Assembly (NCBI RefSeq): GCF_019059575.1
Contig: NW_024883046.1
Coordinates: 79,038-143,037, forward strand
From: Amphibalanus amphitrite
Taxonomy: Eukaryota > Arthropoda > Thecostraca > Balanomorpha > Balanidae
Length of the DNA stretch: 64,000 nucleotides
Reading direction: 5' to 3'
The translations under genes and the position numbers were made by a program. Position 1 is the first letter of the stretch, and each line of letters begins with the position of its first letter. This document shows positions 34,340 to 44,249 of the stretch, piece by piece. The notes under the pieces are model-generated. The model was not told where the DNA came from and made no database searches. It saw only the letters and a program-made list of their open reading frames with translations.

Positions 34340-34667
34340 TTTTTTTGTTTGTTTTGTTTTGTTGGGTTAGGCCCTTTCGGTCGACAAGACCATTGCAGAG
34401 CCGGAAGGATGATAGGAATTAGGGGGAGACATTGGTCTGGGCAGGCACCCTAGTGAGTTGCCGGGGTTGAGCCCGTCCAGAGGACAGGCCACCCAACCCC
34501 AAGGCACTCACTGCACCCGGCTACGGGGTGCGCTCCCTCAGGAGCAGCGGTGCCGCTCCAAGGGAGCAGCCCGCATGAGATAAAGTTGCCTGTCCAGCCC
34601 GGAGGGGGGTTGCGGCGTGGAGGAGAAGGATTTCTGTTTCCTGAGGATAGAAGCACGGATAGGTGTG
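34340..34667 (-). mobile_element. SINE-like retroelement with 11-bp duplication
   Basis: 328 bp flanked by a perfect 11-bp duplication CACTGGGCGTA (34329-34339 and 34668-34678). On the minus strand it ends in an A-rich tail (AACAAAACAAAACAAAC...A) next to 34340. GGCTCAACCCC at about 34462-34472 (minus) is one base off a Pol III B-box core; no convincing A box was found. Tail plus variable-length duplication indicate LINE-driven retroposition. No coding capacity. Confidence 0.82.
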
Positions 34668-34709
34668 CACTGGGCGTAGTACCCGCAACCCTTTCTCTGC
34701 GCGTGTTAA

Positions 34710-35080
34710 GGTCCTGGCTACAAGTTTTGAAAGAAGTCTACTTCACGTTTGGCCGGGTCCTCTAAAAATCACTTCCTAAATTTAAAGGTGCAAACAGTGT
34801 GTTTTATAGCCATGTTTTTGGATAAGTTGCAGCTGAATACCATTGGCCTCCTCTTCGACGGCCACCATTGAGTTGAGACTATCACACGATCATAAAAGAT
34901 CGTGTGATAGTCTCAATAAAGTAAATAACTTTGATGATTCCGTCATAGCAAACTCTTTTTAGAAGTCTTTTTTGAGCTGATTGTCTGCATACCGCGTGAA
35001 CATCAAAAATGTGTATCTCATCCAATATCCTAAGTGTGTGGCGATATACGAGCATTGCGAATGAACCGAACACGTCAGCA
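34710..35080. other. intergenic, with a perfect 19-bp hairpin
   Basis: No gene recognised. TTGAGACTATCACACGATC (34873-34891) pairs perfectly with 34898-34916 around a 6-base loop. Confidence 0.7.
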
Positions 35081-35112
35081 CCCAACCGAGCAGCAAGTCC
35101 GTGAGGCGGAAG

Positions 35113-35149
35113 CCAAGGTCGGACGTACGGGGCGGGCCGCGTATAAAAG
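35113..35149 (+). promoter_or_regulatory. core promoter of Gly/Tyr copy 4
   Basis: CCAAGGTCG (35113-35121) and TATAAAAG (35142-35149) with the same spacing as copy 3. AACACGTCAGC upstream (35069-35079) is also shared with copies 2 and 3. Confidence 0.78.
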
Positions 35150-35224
35150 CGTCGGACGGCGGGTGGATATCACACACTCACTGATCTACTCTCCCAGCAG
35201 TCGGAGGAACTACAAGCCGCAGAG

Positions 35225-35799
35225 ATGAACGCCAAGCTTGCGGTAAGTTTCGGAATTGTCTTGGATACTAAAGACTTTATTTTACTATTGTTTTACTAAA
35301 AATGGTCAACTTTTCTTACACGGCTGACGGATAACTGATCGACAAACAGTAATAATGTGCTAACTGTTTTAACTCCTGTGCTTCTAGTCAAATAATTCCT
35401 CATGTGTACGATTTTTCCTAATATGTTTTTTCTTCTCCACAGCTGCTGTGTCTGGCTGCCCTGGTGGCTGTTGTCTCTGCTAGCGGACACGGATACGGGT
35501 ACGGATACTCCGGATACCGCTCCGCCCCTGCCCACTACGGTGGATACCGTCGTGCCGGATACGGCTACGGCGGCTACGGCAGCTACGGCAGCTACGCCCC
35601 CCGTAGCTACGGCTACCACGGCCGCCACCGCCGCTCTCTGGGTTACAACTCCTACGGATACGGATACGCTCCTCGCAGCTACGGATACGGACACACCGGA
35701 TACGGATACGCTCCCCGTAGCTACGGATACGCCTCCCACTCGTACGGATACGCTCCCCGCTCCTACGGATACGGATACCGCTCTACTTACTACCACTAA
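35225..35799 (+). CDS. Gly/Tyr-rich secreted structural protein, copy 4
   Basis: Exon 1 is 35225-35242 (MNAKLA then GTAAGT) and exon 2 is 35443-35799 (CTCCACAG acceptor to TAA), 124 residues. Same signal peptide, RHRR site at 67-70 and APRSYGYG units. Differences: YASHSYGY, where the other copies have R at this position, and the end RSTYYH. Promoter and poly(A) signal (35856-35861) intact. Codons are almost all C- or G-ending outside the GGA/TAC repeats, and DNA identity to the sister copies is very high across exon 2, suggesting recent duplication or gene conversion. Function inferred as secreted cuticle or matrix protein. Confidence 0.9.
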
Positions 35800-35855
35800 G
35801 TGCATTTTCTAATGGAGTGCCTTTATTGTTGCTACTTTTGAACCTCTTTTCGCTC

Positions 35856-35861
35856 AATAAA
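35856..35861 (+). terminator. polyadenylation signal, Gly/Tyr copy 4
   Basis: AATAAA in the block TTCGCTCAATAAA, 57 bases after the stop. Confidence 0.8.
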
Positions 35862-35985
35862 CGAAATTGATTTTCATTTTCAAACTGTATTTTGTGTTTT
35901 TTATGAATATATGAAGCAAGGCAAGAGCATGGCACGAGCGGCTTGACCGATCATTGATAGCATATGCATTATGCACTGACGTTAG

Positions 35986-37123
35986 CCCGCGCCCCACTGG
36001 GGGATAGCCCCCCTCCCGTTTTTCTGCAATAACTTCCAAACCGCTTGACGTAACGACGCCAAACTTTCAGTACCTTCGGCTGCATCCATTTTACACCTTG
36101 TGTCAAAATATGAACTTCGTAGCTACCATAGGTCGGCCGGTAATGGCGTCAGAGTGACGTCATGTTCGGCCGATTTTGACGCAAAACATTGAGCTATGGC
36201 AATCGCTGCCAAGAGCTCAGTTTTTAAGCTAGATCCAATTTATTTGCATGATAGGACCCAGAATATACTGTGCTATCAAACTGCTATCTCGGATTTTCAA
36301 AATTTTGAAATTTTCGCAAAATATATATCATAAAATTCAATAATTATGTTTTTATGTTTTTTCAAAAACTTTTTGACTTTTCGAAAAACAAACGCAATAT
36401 ATGTGATAGAACACATGCTTATGACTTTCTCTAGCAAGTTATACGCATTATTGCAAAAAAATTCACAATTATAATTTTTTTGAATCAATTTTTCAGTACG
36501 TTATTGAAATCGTACACCATTAAAAATAGCACCATCGTGTTTCTGAGCTCAAACTGCATCCAATAGACACCTTTTTGGTTGAAAAATTCAGCTTCAAAAT
36601 TTGACCTTTTTTTACCTGAAAGTGACCTGACCTAAGCTAAATTCAGCTCCAAATGACCTCGAATGACACAACCGACATCAAATTCGAAATCTATGGCCTA
36701 AATGGACCATAAAACATGTGTCACGTGACTGACGCATGATATAATATTTCCGTGGCCTGTGATGACCTGACCCTGACCTGAAAATCAAAGCACAAGTTTG
36801 GTACCCTCAGGGTATCTAAAGCATCTGTTCACAAGTGTGTAAACAAAAAATGAGCCTGATCTGACTTGTAAGACGGCGCGGCTAGAGCCCAAAACGTGAA
36901 CAAGCCAAAATGCTAATAATTTTTACTTTGACCTGACCTGTGACGTCATCAGTGACCTCGAGGTCAATAAAATTAGGTTTCACTCGACAGTTTTTCCGGG
37001 GCTATCAGACGCCGTTTGAATTTTGACGATCGACCCAGTAGTTTCGGAGTTAGGAGGGGGGCTATGAAGAGCCCCCCCCCCCCCCGTAGGGCGTGTTATA
37101 CGCAGACCCCAGCGCAGCGCGGG
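35986..37123 (+). mobile_element. TTAA element, CCCGCGCCCCACTGG subfamily, second copy
   Basis: 1138 bp. Left site decayed to TTAG (35982-35985), right TTAA at 37124-37127. Same orientation and body as 4584-5760, including the spacer TATACGCAGACCCC before the right outer repeat. Contains TGACGTCA and TGACCTGACC motifs. Non-coding. Confidence 0.85.
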
Positions 37124-37182
37124 TTAAGTTACCTTCATAATCAACCGTATTGTAACAATCATGAATCGCTGGTTATGTTAAA

Positions 37183-37433
37183 CCCTCGCCGGAATTATTG
37201 GTTTTCTACATACCCCGCGGCCGAAGGGAGGATACGAGCCCCTGTCCTCATCGTTTCACCTCTAATGGAGCTGGAGTCTCGCGATGTGTGTAATGTGTAT
37301 GCTTGAGACAGTTTTAGAACATTTCCAGCGCTAAAATAACAGTTTCCCTAATTCCCCCATTTACTTTTTATGGTGGGGTGACATACCTGACCCTACCTCA
37401 TGTGACCTTTAGGAAGAATCCCAGCTAAAAAAT
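37183..37433 (+). mobile_element. truncated CCCTCGCCGG-type TTAA element end
   Basis: Starts CCCTCGCCGG after TTAAA, contains the subterminal AATGGAGCTGGAG(T)CTCGCG motif, and is cut off where the next element begins. Confidence 0.6.
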
Positions 37434-37437
37434 TTAG

Positions 37438-39455
37438 CCCGCGCCGTGCTGGTGGCCTGTGTTTTCCGTGTCGTGCTGGGAGGGGGGGGGGGTGTTTTCA
37501 CGCCCCCTTCCCCCTCTAGCTCGGCTTCGGCTCCTGGGCCACGTAGCGACACGCGGTAAGCGGCAATCGAAAAAGAGTCAAAACAATGAAGGAAGCACTT
37601 CGGTCATTTTAAGGTCAGGTCGAAGATCAGGTCACCGGAGGTCATCAAAGGTCAAATTTAGTCCATTTCAACAACTTTGGAAACTGCCAGCGGTTAACTC
37701 GGGAACCAATAGAGCTAGAGCGCCGCGGAAAAGCGCATTCGATAGCCCTTTTACACACCTTTCTGGAAGTTGCTATGAGATTTGACCTCAGGTCAACGGT
37801 TTGGCCTCCATAGGGCAAAAACTCTAAAGATAACTTTTTTCACGTTTTTTTTTTCGGTAATAACCTTTGACTCAAGAGATCCATGACATTACTTTTGCCA
37901 GCATCGTGTTCCTCTCGTCGAAACGCGTCGAATGAACTATACGTTGACCTTGAAAGGTCATTTGGAAAAGTTGACCCCATGACCTGGCCGGAAAGGGTCA
38001 TATCATAACAGTCGATCCATGTCGTCGAGCTGAGCACAGCTGACGTGTTTTCACCGCTCTAGCACGTCTCTATCAAAAGTTAGAGCCAAAAAATTGCTGG
38101 TGACCGTTCATGACCTGAGATGACCTTAGGGGCACACAGAGGGGTCACCGGTGCATTTTACTGATTCAGTGTGTCATTTTTACCTATGAACTGATGTTTG
38201 AGAGGGGTTTGAACGACATTGGTCCAAAAGAGGCGCATTTCAATTTTCTCCCTTTGACTTAACACGCGCAGTGGAAGGGTTGCGAGTACTACGCCCAGTG
38301 GAAGGGGGGGCGGATGTCGCCCCCCCCCTAAGATCTCAGCTCCCACTGGAGCTAGAAAGACGAAATTTGGAGGGTAGGTGGGGGCCATGGGGAACTCTGT
38401 TGTGTGTGAATTTCATGACCCTAGGTCAATATCTTCAAGGTCAAATGAGGTCAAATCTGGTCAAATCTGCCATATTAGCGACTTTTTTTGCGTTTACACG
38501 CCGATAACTCAAAAAGTTACCGGCCGATTTTCTTTTTTCTTTTACTATACGAAAGAAAAAACATTTGTGAGTATGTATGGTGAATTTCTAGATAATCCAA
38601 CAATAAATATGGCAGTTAGAAGCCTGCTAAGTGTAAGATGTCGCCGGCTGAAGCGGGATCGGCCGACGCGGGAAACGCGGCAATCACAATTTTGTGTTTA
38701 CACACTCATAACTCAAATTGTTACCGGCCGATTTTCAAAATTCTTTGACCATATGATTGCCTGTACATTTCTCAGTCTTCTCACCGAATTTGACGCGAAT
38801 CTAATATAATCAGCGGTAAGGAGCGCGATGTAATGACGGAACCGTCCCGCCCCGGCACAGTCTACAATTCAGGCGGCGCGTAACGGCTAGCGCCGGCCGC
38901 CGCGCCGCCGCGCCGCCGCGGCGGCAGGATGTTTGACTTTAGACCGCTATTACTAGAAAAGTTGTGAACCGATTTTCTTATTTCTTGCACGAGAAGATCC
39001 GCAATTCAATTCTGGGCAGGTAGCCGAAATTTCACATTAATATTGTGGTTGCGACGCGAGTTATTGGCGAAAAACAGGAGGGGTGGGCGAAATCCGCCCC
39101 CCCCCCCTTCCACTGCGCGTGTTAAAACGGGGAGGTCGCAAAATTGACCTGACCTTAGGTGACAGATTTCAAAAATCGAAGATATATATTTTATACATAT
39201 TGTTATTTTTTCAATCGCTAAAAGTTTGAAAAGTGATCGTTCTGTCGGTGTAGCTATAGCGAGCCTTTGAAGAAAAAAAAAATCTGATATAAGGTCACTT
39301 GACGTGACCGGCTGACCTAACGACCCGGGTCTGAAATTTTCATATGTGTGGAAAAGATGTATGAAGAGGCATACCGAAAACGGCGGCACTGCGTGCCGCA
39401 GTTTTTGAGATTTTCGCGGAAAGCCTGAAGCCTCCCCCTTCAAGCACGGCGCGGG
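37438..39455 (-). mobile_element. TTAA element, CCCGCGCCGTGCTGG subfamily, with nested element
   Basis: Left end CCCGCGCCGTGCTGG after TTAG (37434-37437); right end AAGCACGGCGCGGG before TTAA (39456-39459). The duplicated-repeat end is on the left (GTGCTGG twice). An 859-bp element of another subfamily is inserted at an internal TTAA (38259-38262/39122-39125), leaving about 1.15 kb of host element. Confidence 0.85.
38263..39121 (-). mobile_element. TTAA element, CACGCGCAGTGG subfamily, intact nested copy
   Basis: 859 bp with perfect TTAA on both sides. Ends CACGCGCAGTGGAAGG and its complement. Left end has the repeat twice (GCAGTGGAAGG and CCCAGTGGAAGG). Hairpins GGCGGATGTCGCC and GGCGAAATCCGCC. 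The host's homologous segment in other copies is uninterrupted here, giving a clean filled site. Unusual in starting CAC rather than CCC. Confidence 0.9.
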
Positions 39456-39464
39456 TTAAGTTAA

Positions 39465-40546
39465 CCCGCGCCCCGTAGGGCTATCGGCGGACCCTACCGG
39501 GGAATTACCTTGTGACCAAATTTCATTGACCTAGGTCAAACCGATGACGTCACAGGTCAGGTCAAAGGTCGGATTTTCACCGTTCACAGGCATTTCAAGA
39601 AATGTGCTGTGAAATCGAGTAAATTGGTAATTTATTGAAAACCATCGATGGTACATTGTTCGTCAAACACATACTTTACTATCTGAGGTCACTGATACCA
39701 GGTCAGGTCACAGCGAGGTTAGGTCACTGGGGGGGTCACAACATGAACGTGTCGTGTGATACATGTTTTATGGTCCATTTTACATGACAAATGCGATTAT
39801 GTGGGTTAAGCAGCCTTTGGGGCCAGCCTGGGTCACATTTTGGTGAAGGTCAGGTCAAGGTCAGGTCAAATTAGGTCAAATTTCAAAGTTGATATTTTTG
39901 CATAAAATGGGTATTGATTCGATGCAGCTCGTCACGGGGAGTCTAATGGTGGTCTTTGTTCTGCTCTACGAGGTCTAGAATTGCCAAAAAATGAGTTTGA
40001 AAATTTGACGTCATCATTTTTGAACAGTTTTTTCGCTATAACTTGGCCAAAAAAGGAGGTATCGATCTGAAATTTGGTATGTAGATAGAATACGGTAGGT
40101 ACTATCACATATATTCCGGTTTTCTCGAAACTCATAAAACTTTATGGATTTTTTGGCTAATATAGCAAAAAAATGCTTTTTTGATTTTTGAGGGTCAAAA
40201 CTCAAAAATCTTAAAAATCCGAGATAGCAGTTTTGTAGCCCTGTTAATTCTACACCTTTTACGTTTTATCATTTTTCTGTATCTTTAAAGCTGTAGGCCT
40301 GACAGGTCTTCTCGCAAAGGTCTTTTTTTCGGTCGAAAATGACAGAACATGACGTCATTCTGACGTCATTTATGGCCAACCTATCATAGTCTCTGGAGAA
40401 ATTTTTGGTCACCATGTGTAAAATTGATGCTCGGAGGGGTCCTGAAAGTTTGGTGGCGATATCTAAAGCCGTTTAGGAGATATCGACGGAAAAGGAAAGG
40501 GAGGGGCCGTTTCGGCCCCCCCCCCCTCCCTACGGGGCGCGGGTTT
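39465..40546. mobile_element. TTAA element, CCCGCGCCCCGTAGGG subfamily
   Basis: About 1.08 kb. Left TTAA 39461-39464, separated by one G from the TTAA of the previous element; right TTAA at 40547-40550. Ends CCCGCGCCCCGTAGGG and CCCTACGGGGCGCGGG. Right hairpin core GGCCGTTTCGGCC. AGGTCAGGTCA clusters at 39690-39730 and 39845-39880; two CRE-like TGACGTCAT. Confidence 0.82.
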
Positions 40547-40550
40547 TTAA

Positions 40551-40843
40551 GAGACCTCCCAATGATACTAGGTCCTGTAAGTTTCAGCTCCCTGTGAAAG
40601 CTCCTCTGACACTGAGGGTGTTGTGAAGTTGTGACATTTTAGGACCGTGCAGAAGTCTGCTTATGACGTCATAGGTCAGTGACCAGACCTGACCTAAAAA
40701 TGATATTTTTGTCAACATTTGTATTTGAATTAGAGGTAAGGTATGCAAATTTTCAACTCTATCGCCGCCATGTTCCGTGTTATCGCGAAAAAAACCTATG
40801 GGGGGGGGGCGGCACCTGCCCCTCCTCAGCCAGTGAGCTAGGG
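40551..40843 (-). mobile_element. truncated CCCTAGC-type TTAA element end
   Basis: Ends AGCTAGGG before TTAA at 40844-40847. Inverted relative of the left part of 31322-32359 (shared AAGTTTCAGCTC, CTCTGACACTGAGGGTGTTG). Confidence 0.65.
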
Positions 40844-40869
40844 TTAATGGACGTATTGTAGAAGCCATG

Positions 40870-41291
40870 CCCTAATCGGCTGAACATGACATCACTCTGA
40901 CGTAATTTCCGACCGATCTAAAGTAGCTCCAAAGTTTTGCTAACGCAAGGTGCCATATTGATGCGGCCGAAGTTCCTGATGTCGATGCGCCAGTGGTTTG
41001 GAAGATATTGCAGAAAAACGGAAGGGGTCTGTAGAGCCTCACAGTCACTACCCAACCCGCACCCACCCCCACCCCACCCCTGCAAGGCATGCGTGGGTTA
41101 AAGTCAACGGTTTAGTCTTCAGAGAACAAAAACTGCCACAATCAACGTTTCGAAGAAAATGTTTGTCTGCAATAGGTAACTGTTGATTCAAAGCTGGCAC
41201 CATATTGATTTTACTGGATCATGTTCCTTCTGTCGAGGCGCAACGAACGAAAAACAATTTGACCTTAAATCGTATTAAGTTTTTAAATTAA
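40870..41291. mobile_element. relics of two more TTAA elements
   Basis: 40870-41094 ends GCATGCGTGGG before TTAA and resembles the CCCACTGG subfamily (TGACATCACTCTGACG, AAGTTTTGCTAACG). From 41099 the sequence resembles the interior of the 37438 element and continues beyond the next insertion at 42295-42760. Confidence 0.55.
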
Positions 41292-42290
41292 CCCGCGCAC
41301 CGACGGGGGTCTGCGCCAACTTCGCACCGACGGGGGGCGGATGACCGCCCCCCCCCCCCGAAGATCTCGAGAACGAAGCAAGATAGCGACAAGCGGTAAA
41401 CGGCATCGGATACGCACGGTCAAGATCTACAATTTTTACGTAGGTCATTTTCAGGTCAGGTCAAAGATGACGTCACAGGGGTCGAAAAAGTCAAAATGGC
41501 GGCGCTAGATATGGAGAGTTTTTCTCGAATAACTTTCGAATTAGTCAAGATAGGAACAAACTAAGGGCATCATCGTGATCCTCTCGTCAATCCGCATCAA
41601 ATGATATATATGTTGACCTCGAAAGGTCAAGGTCAAAGGCTGACCTCAGGTCACGTGACCTCGAGGTCATCATGTATATCATTCGATGCGTCTTGACGAG
41701 CTGAACACAATGAGACCATCCACGCGGCTGTATCTTGTTCCTGTACGGAGTTATTGGCCAAAAACCTTTGGTGACCTTTGATGACGTCACATGACCTCAC
41801 AGCTGCCCAACAGCAAAACAGACCTCAAGGTAGTGAAGGTTGATCGTATATGAAGTCATGTATGGTATATGGGGCCATTCCGACCCGTTTTAGTGGTAAA
41901 AACAGGGAGCTGATTTTTCCCCCATTGACTTATAATGGGGAGGTCGCGAAATTGACCTGACCTTAGGTCACCGATATCAAAATTCCGAGATAAACAAATT
42001 GTAGCTACTAATGACCTAATAACATCCTGCGACTTTCAAAGGCCTCCGACATCTACTGTAGCTCTGGCACGGTGACAAAGTTGCAAAAAAGTGACTTGAG
42101 GTTGGGTCATTCAAAGTGACCTGGTGACCTGACCTTAAAAGATAGGAGGTTCAAACTTGCACACCATGTGTAAAATTGATTAGGGAATAGTCGTACTAAA
42201 TTTCGCGGCGCTACGCGCCGCGGTTTTCCCGCTATACGCGAAAACCCTCAGGGGGCGGATATCCGCCCCCCCCCCCCGTCGGTGCGCGGG
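41292..42290 (-). mobile_element. TTAA element, CACCGACGG subfamily, inverted copy
   Basis: 999 bp with perfect TTAA (41288-41291, 42291-42294). Left end shows the repeat twice (CACCGACGGGGGTCTGCGCC and GCACCGACGGGGGG). Contains AGGTCACGTGACCT at 41648-41661. Inserted in an older, decayed TTAA element whose halves lie on either side. Confidence 0.9.
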
Positions 42291-42294
42291 TTAA

Positions 42295-42760
42295 GACTAA
42301 GGTCATCACTTTAACGGACAATGTCGTGTCGCATATTAGCCGATCCGTACTGTTGAGCTGACCACATCCAAGCTTTCATCGCTCAACATGCAAATATCAA
42401 ACGTCGTTGTCAAAATCGGCTGAACACCTATTCATGGCCTGAGATGACCTCAGGGACATGCAAAGGGGCCACATTTGCAATTTTTCGATTCATTGACTAA
42501 TTTTTTATGTTGCCAGATGTTTGAGAGTTTCAGCATGATTTTCACCCAAAAAGAAGCGCAGTTAGATTTTCTCTCCCATTGACTTTTAATGGAAAGGCCT
42601 AAAAATTGACCTGACATTAGGTCATTAATACCGAATTCCGAGAAAAACATTTTATGCTTTATCAATCGCTCCAAGTTTCAAGCGAACGTTCAGTCGGTAG
42701 CGATATGGAGACATATAACTTTTTCTGAGGTAAGTAGATTCCTGTAATGCAAGAGAGCAC
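42295..42760. mobile_element. relic of CCGTGCTGG-type TTAA element, right part
   Basis: Shares the segment around TCCCATTGACTTTTAATGG...TTGACCTGACATTAGGTCAT and TCAATCGCT...AAGTTT with 37438-39455. No terminal repeat remains. Confidence 0.55.
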
Positions 42761-43056
42761 CCGTTGGTGAAGACAAGTGACCATCGCTCGCGGTATTCAT
42801 TCGGGGAAGAACCGCTGCACAATTACGTGCCAGCCGCCATTGTCAGACGTCCCGCAGCGACATGCACCATGCCCTCCGCTCCCACACCTCACCATGAGTC
42901 CCCTGGACGTCCAAGTACCGACTCGCTGAAGGACAGGGTCCCAGCCGTCAATTGCTCGGCGGTGCAGCGGCCGAGTCATGGCGGTACGCCCCGGGGCGAT
43001 CCGCAAACCACACCCAGGGCGTCAGTAGCGCAGAACCGACCGCCACGCCGCCAACT

Positions 43057-43093
43057 TCAAGGGCAACTCCACGGAACGGGAGCCCTATAAAAG
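43057..43093 (+). promoter_or_regulatory. core promoter of Gly/Tyr copy 5 (diverged)
   Basis: TATAAAAG at 43086-43093. TCAAGGGCA at 43057-43065 is one base off YCAAGGYCR. Upstream sequence differs from copies 1-4, but the start region ACCACACACTCACTGGTC and CAGAGATGAACGCC are conserved. Confidence 0.65.
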
Positions 43094-43166
43094 CACCGAG
43101 ACAGTGTGAGAACCACACACTCACTGGTCAACCTTCCCAGCGTCCGGAGAACTCCAAACTGCAGAG

Positions 43167-44162
43167 ATGAACGCCAAGCTTGCGGTAAGTGACGCCGACG
43201 CTGCATCCACACACAGAAAAATATTAACACCGTTAGCGGTGTAATTGCACAGTACATATCTGAGCACTTGAGGAAAGTTAATTTAGTCCCTTCCCCGCTT
43301 AAATTACTCGCGCTTCTAAATGAACACCAGGAAGAAGGTAATAGAACACTGTTAGGAGGGTTGGGTGTTTTGCTACACGTAGTAAAACACCCAACCCTCC
43401 TAACAGTGTTCTATTACCTTCTTCCTGGTGTTCATTTAGAAGCGCGAGTAATTTAAGCGGGGAAGGGACTAAATTAACTTTCCTCAAGTGCTCAGATATG
43501 TACTGAGCAATTACACCGCTAACGGTGTCAATATTTTTCTGTGTGCAGCTTGAGGGACTTGGACTTTCTGGCTTTGTCGAACTCTTCATTTTTCAGCCAT
43601 CACTCTGACTCCATAGCGAGTAAATGGTTTTATGTTGCTTGCAGTTCGACTGAATCTGATGAGAAGAGAGGGAGGTTGAATGTAAAACCAATATTCAAAC
43701 AAATAAATGTTTTTTCATGATTCTAAAAAGTTTTCAACAGATGCACATATGCCTGAAGCATTGACGCGTGCTGTTTACATGAATGGATGGTCCCCTCTCC
43801 CGCAGCTGCTGTGTCTGGCTGCCCTGGTGGCTGTTGTCTCTGCTAGCGGACACGGATACGGATACGGATACTCCGGATACCGCTCCACCCCTGCCCACTA
43901 CGGCGGATACCGTCGTGCCGGATACGGCTACGGTAGCTATCGTGGCTACGGCAGCTACGCCCCTCGTAGCTACGGCTACCACGGCCGCCACCGCCGCTCT
44001 CTGGGCTACAACTCCTACGGATACGGATACGCTCCTCGCAGCTACGGATACGGACACACCGGATACGGATACGCTCCCCGTAGCTACGGATACGCCTCCC
44101 GCTCGTACGGATACGCTCCCCGTTCCTACGGATACGGATACCGCTCCGCCTACTACCACTAA
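43167..44162 (+). CDS. Gly/Tyr-rich secreted structural protein, copy 5
   Basis: Exon 1 is 43167-43184 (MNAKLA then GTAAGT) and exon 2 is 43806-44162 (CTCCCGCAG acceptor to TAA), 124 residues. Signal peptide 1-19; RHRR at 67-70; APRSYGYG units. The most divergent middle part reads GYGSYRGYGSYAPRS. The intron is 621 bp, against roughly 180-240 in sister copies, because it carries a 334-bp foldback element. The promoter and the 3' region differ from copies 1-4 (AATAAA at 44241-44246 lacks the CTCGCTC block). It is therefore the outgroup of the cluster, yet exon 2 is still nearly identical, which suggests gene conversion or strong constraint. Secreted cuticle or matrix role is inferred. Confidence 0.88.
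43211..43544. mobile_element. 334-bp near-perfect foldback element, copy 2
   Basis: Same length and nearly the same sequence as 10237-10570 (centre TGCTACACGTAGTAAAACACCC). It lies entirely within the intron of Gly/Tyr copy 5, 26 bp past the donor, so the pre-mRNA would contain a hairpin of about 160 bp. Confidence 0.92.
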
Positions 44163-44240
44163 GTACCTATGTCTTTTCTTCCGTGCTTTTGACCTGTCTG
44201 ACTTTGAACAAGTAAAAATACACTGATGATCATTTGATGC

Positions 44241-44246
44241 AATAAA
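44241..44246 (+). terminator. polyadenylation signal, Gly/Tyr copy 5
   Basis: AATAAA 79 bases after the stop. Confidence 0.65.
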
Positions 44247-44249
44247 TGT

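Larger units (their letters stand above)
33376..34705 (+). mobile_element. TTAA element, CACGCGCAGTGG subfamily, inverted copy with two insertions
   Basis: Left end CACGCGCAGTGGAAGG after CTAA; right end CTCTGCGCGTG before TTAA at 34706-34709. Body matches 38263-39121 in reverse. Removing the hAT-like piece (34042-34201) and the SINE with one copy of its duplication (34340-34678) leaves about 830 bp, close to the intact 859-bp copy. Confidence 0.85.

Noticed and set aside
38378..38809. 143-codon frame in the CACGCGC element
   Set aside because: Non-coding element interior; the inverted relative at 33657-33899 keeps only part of it with disruptions.
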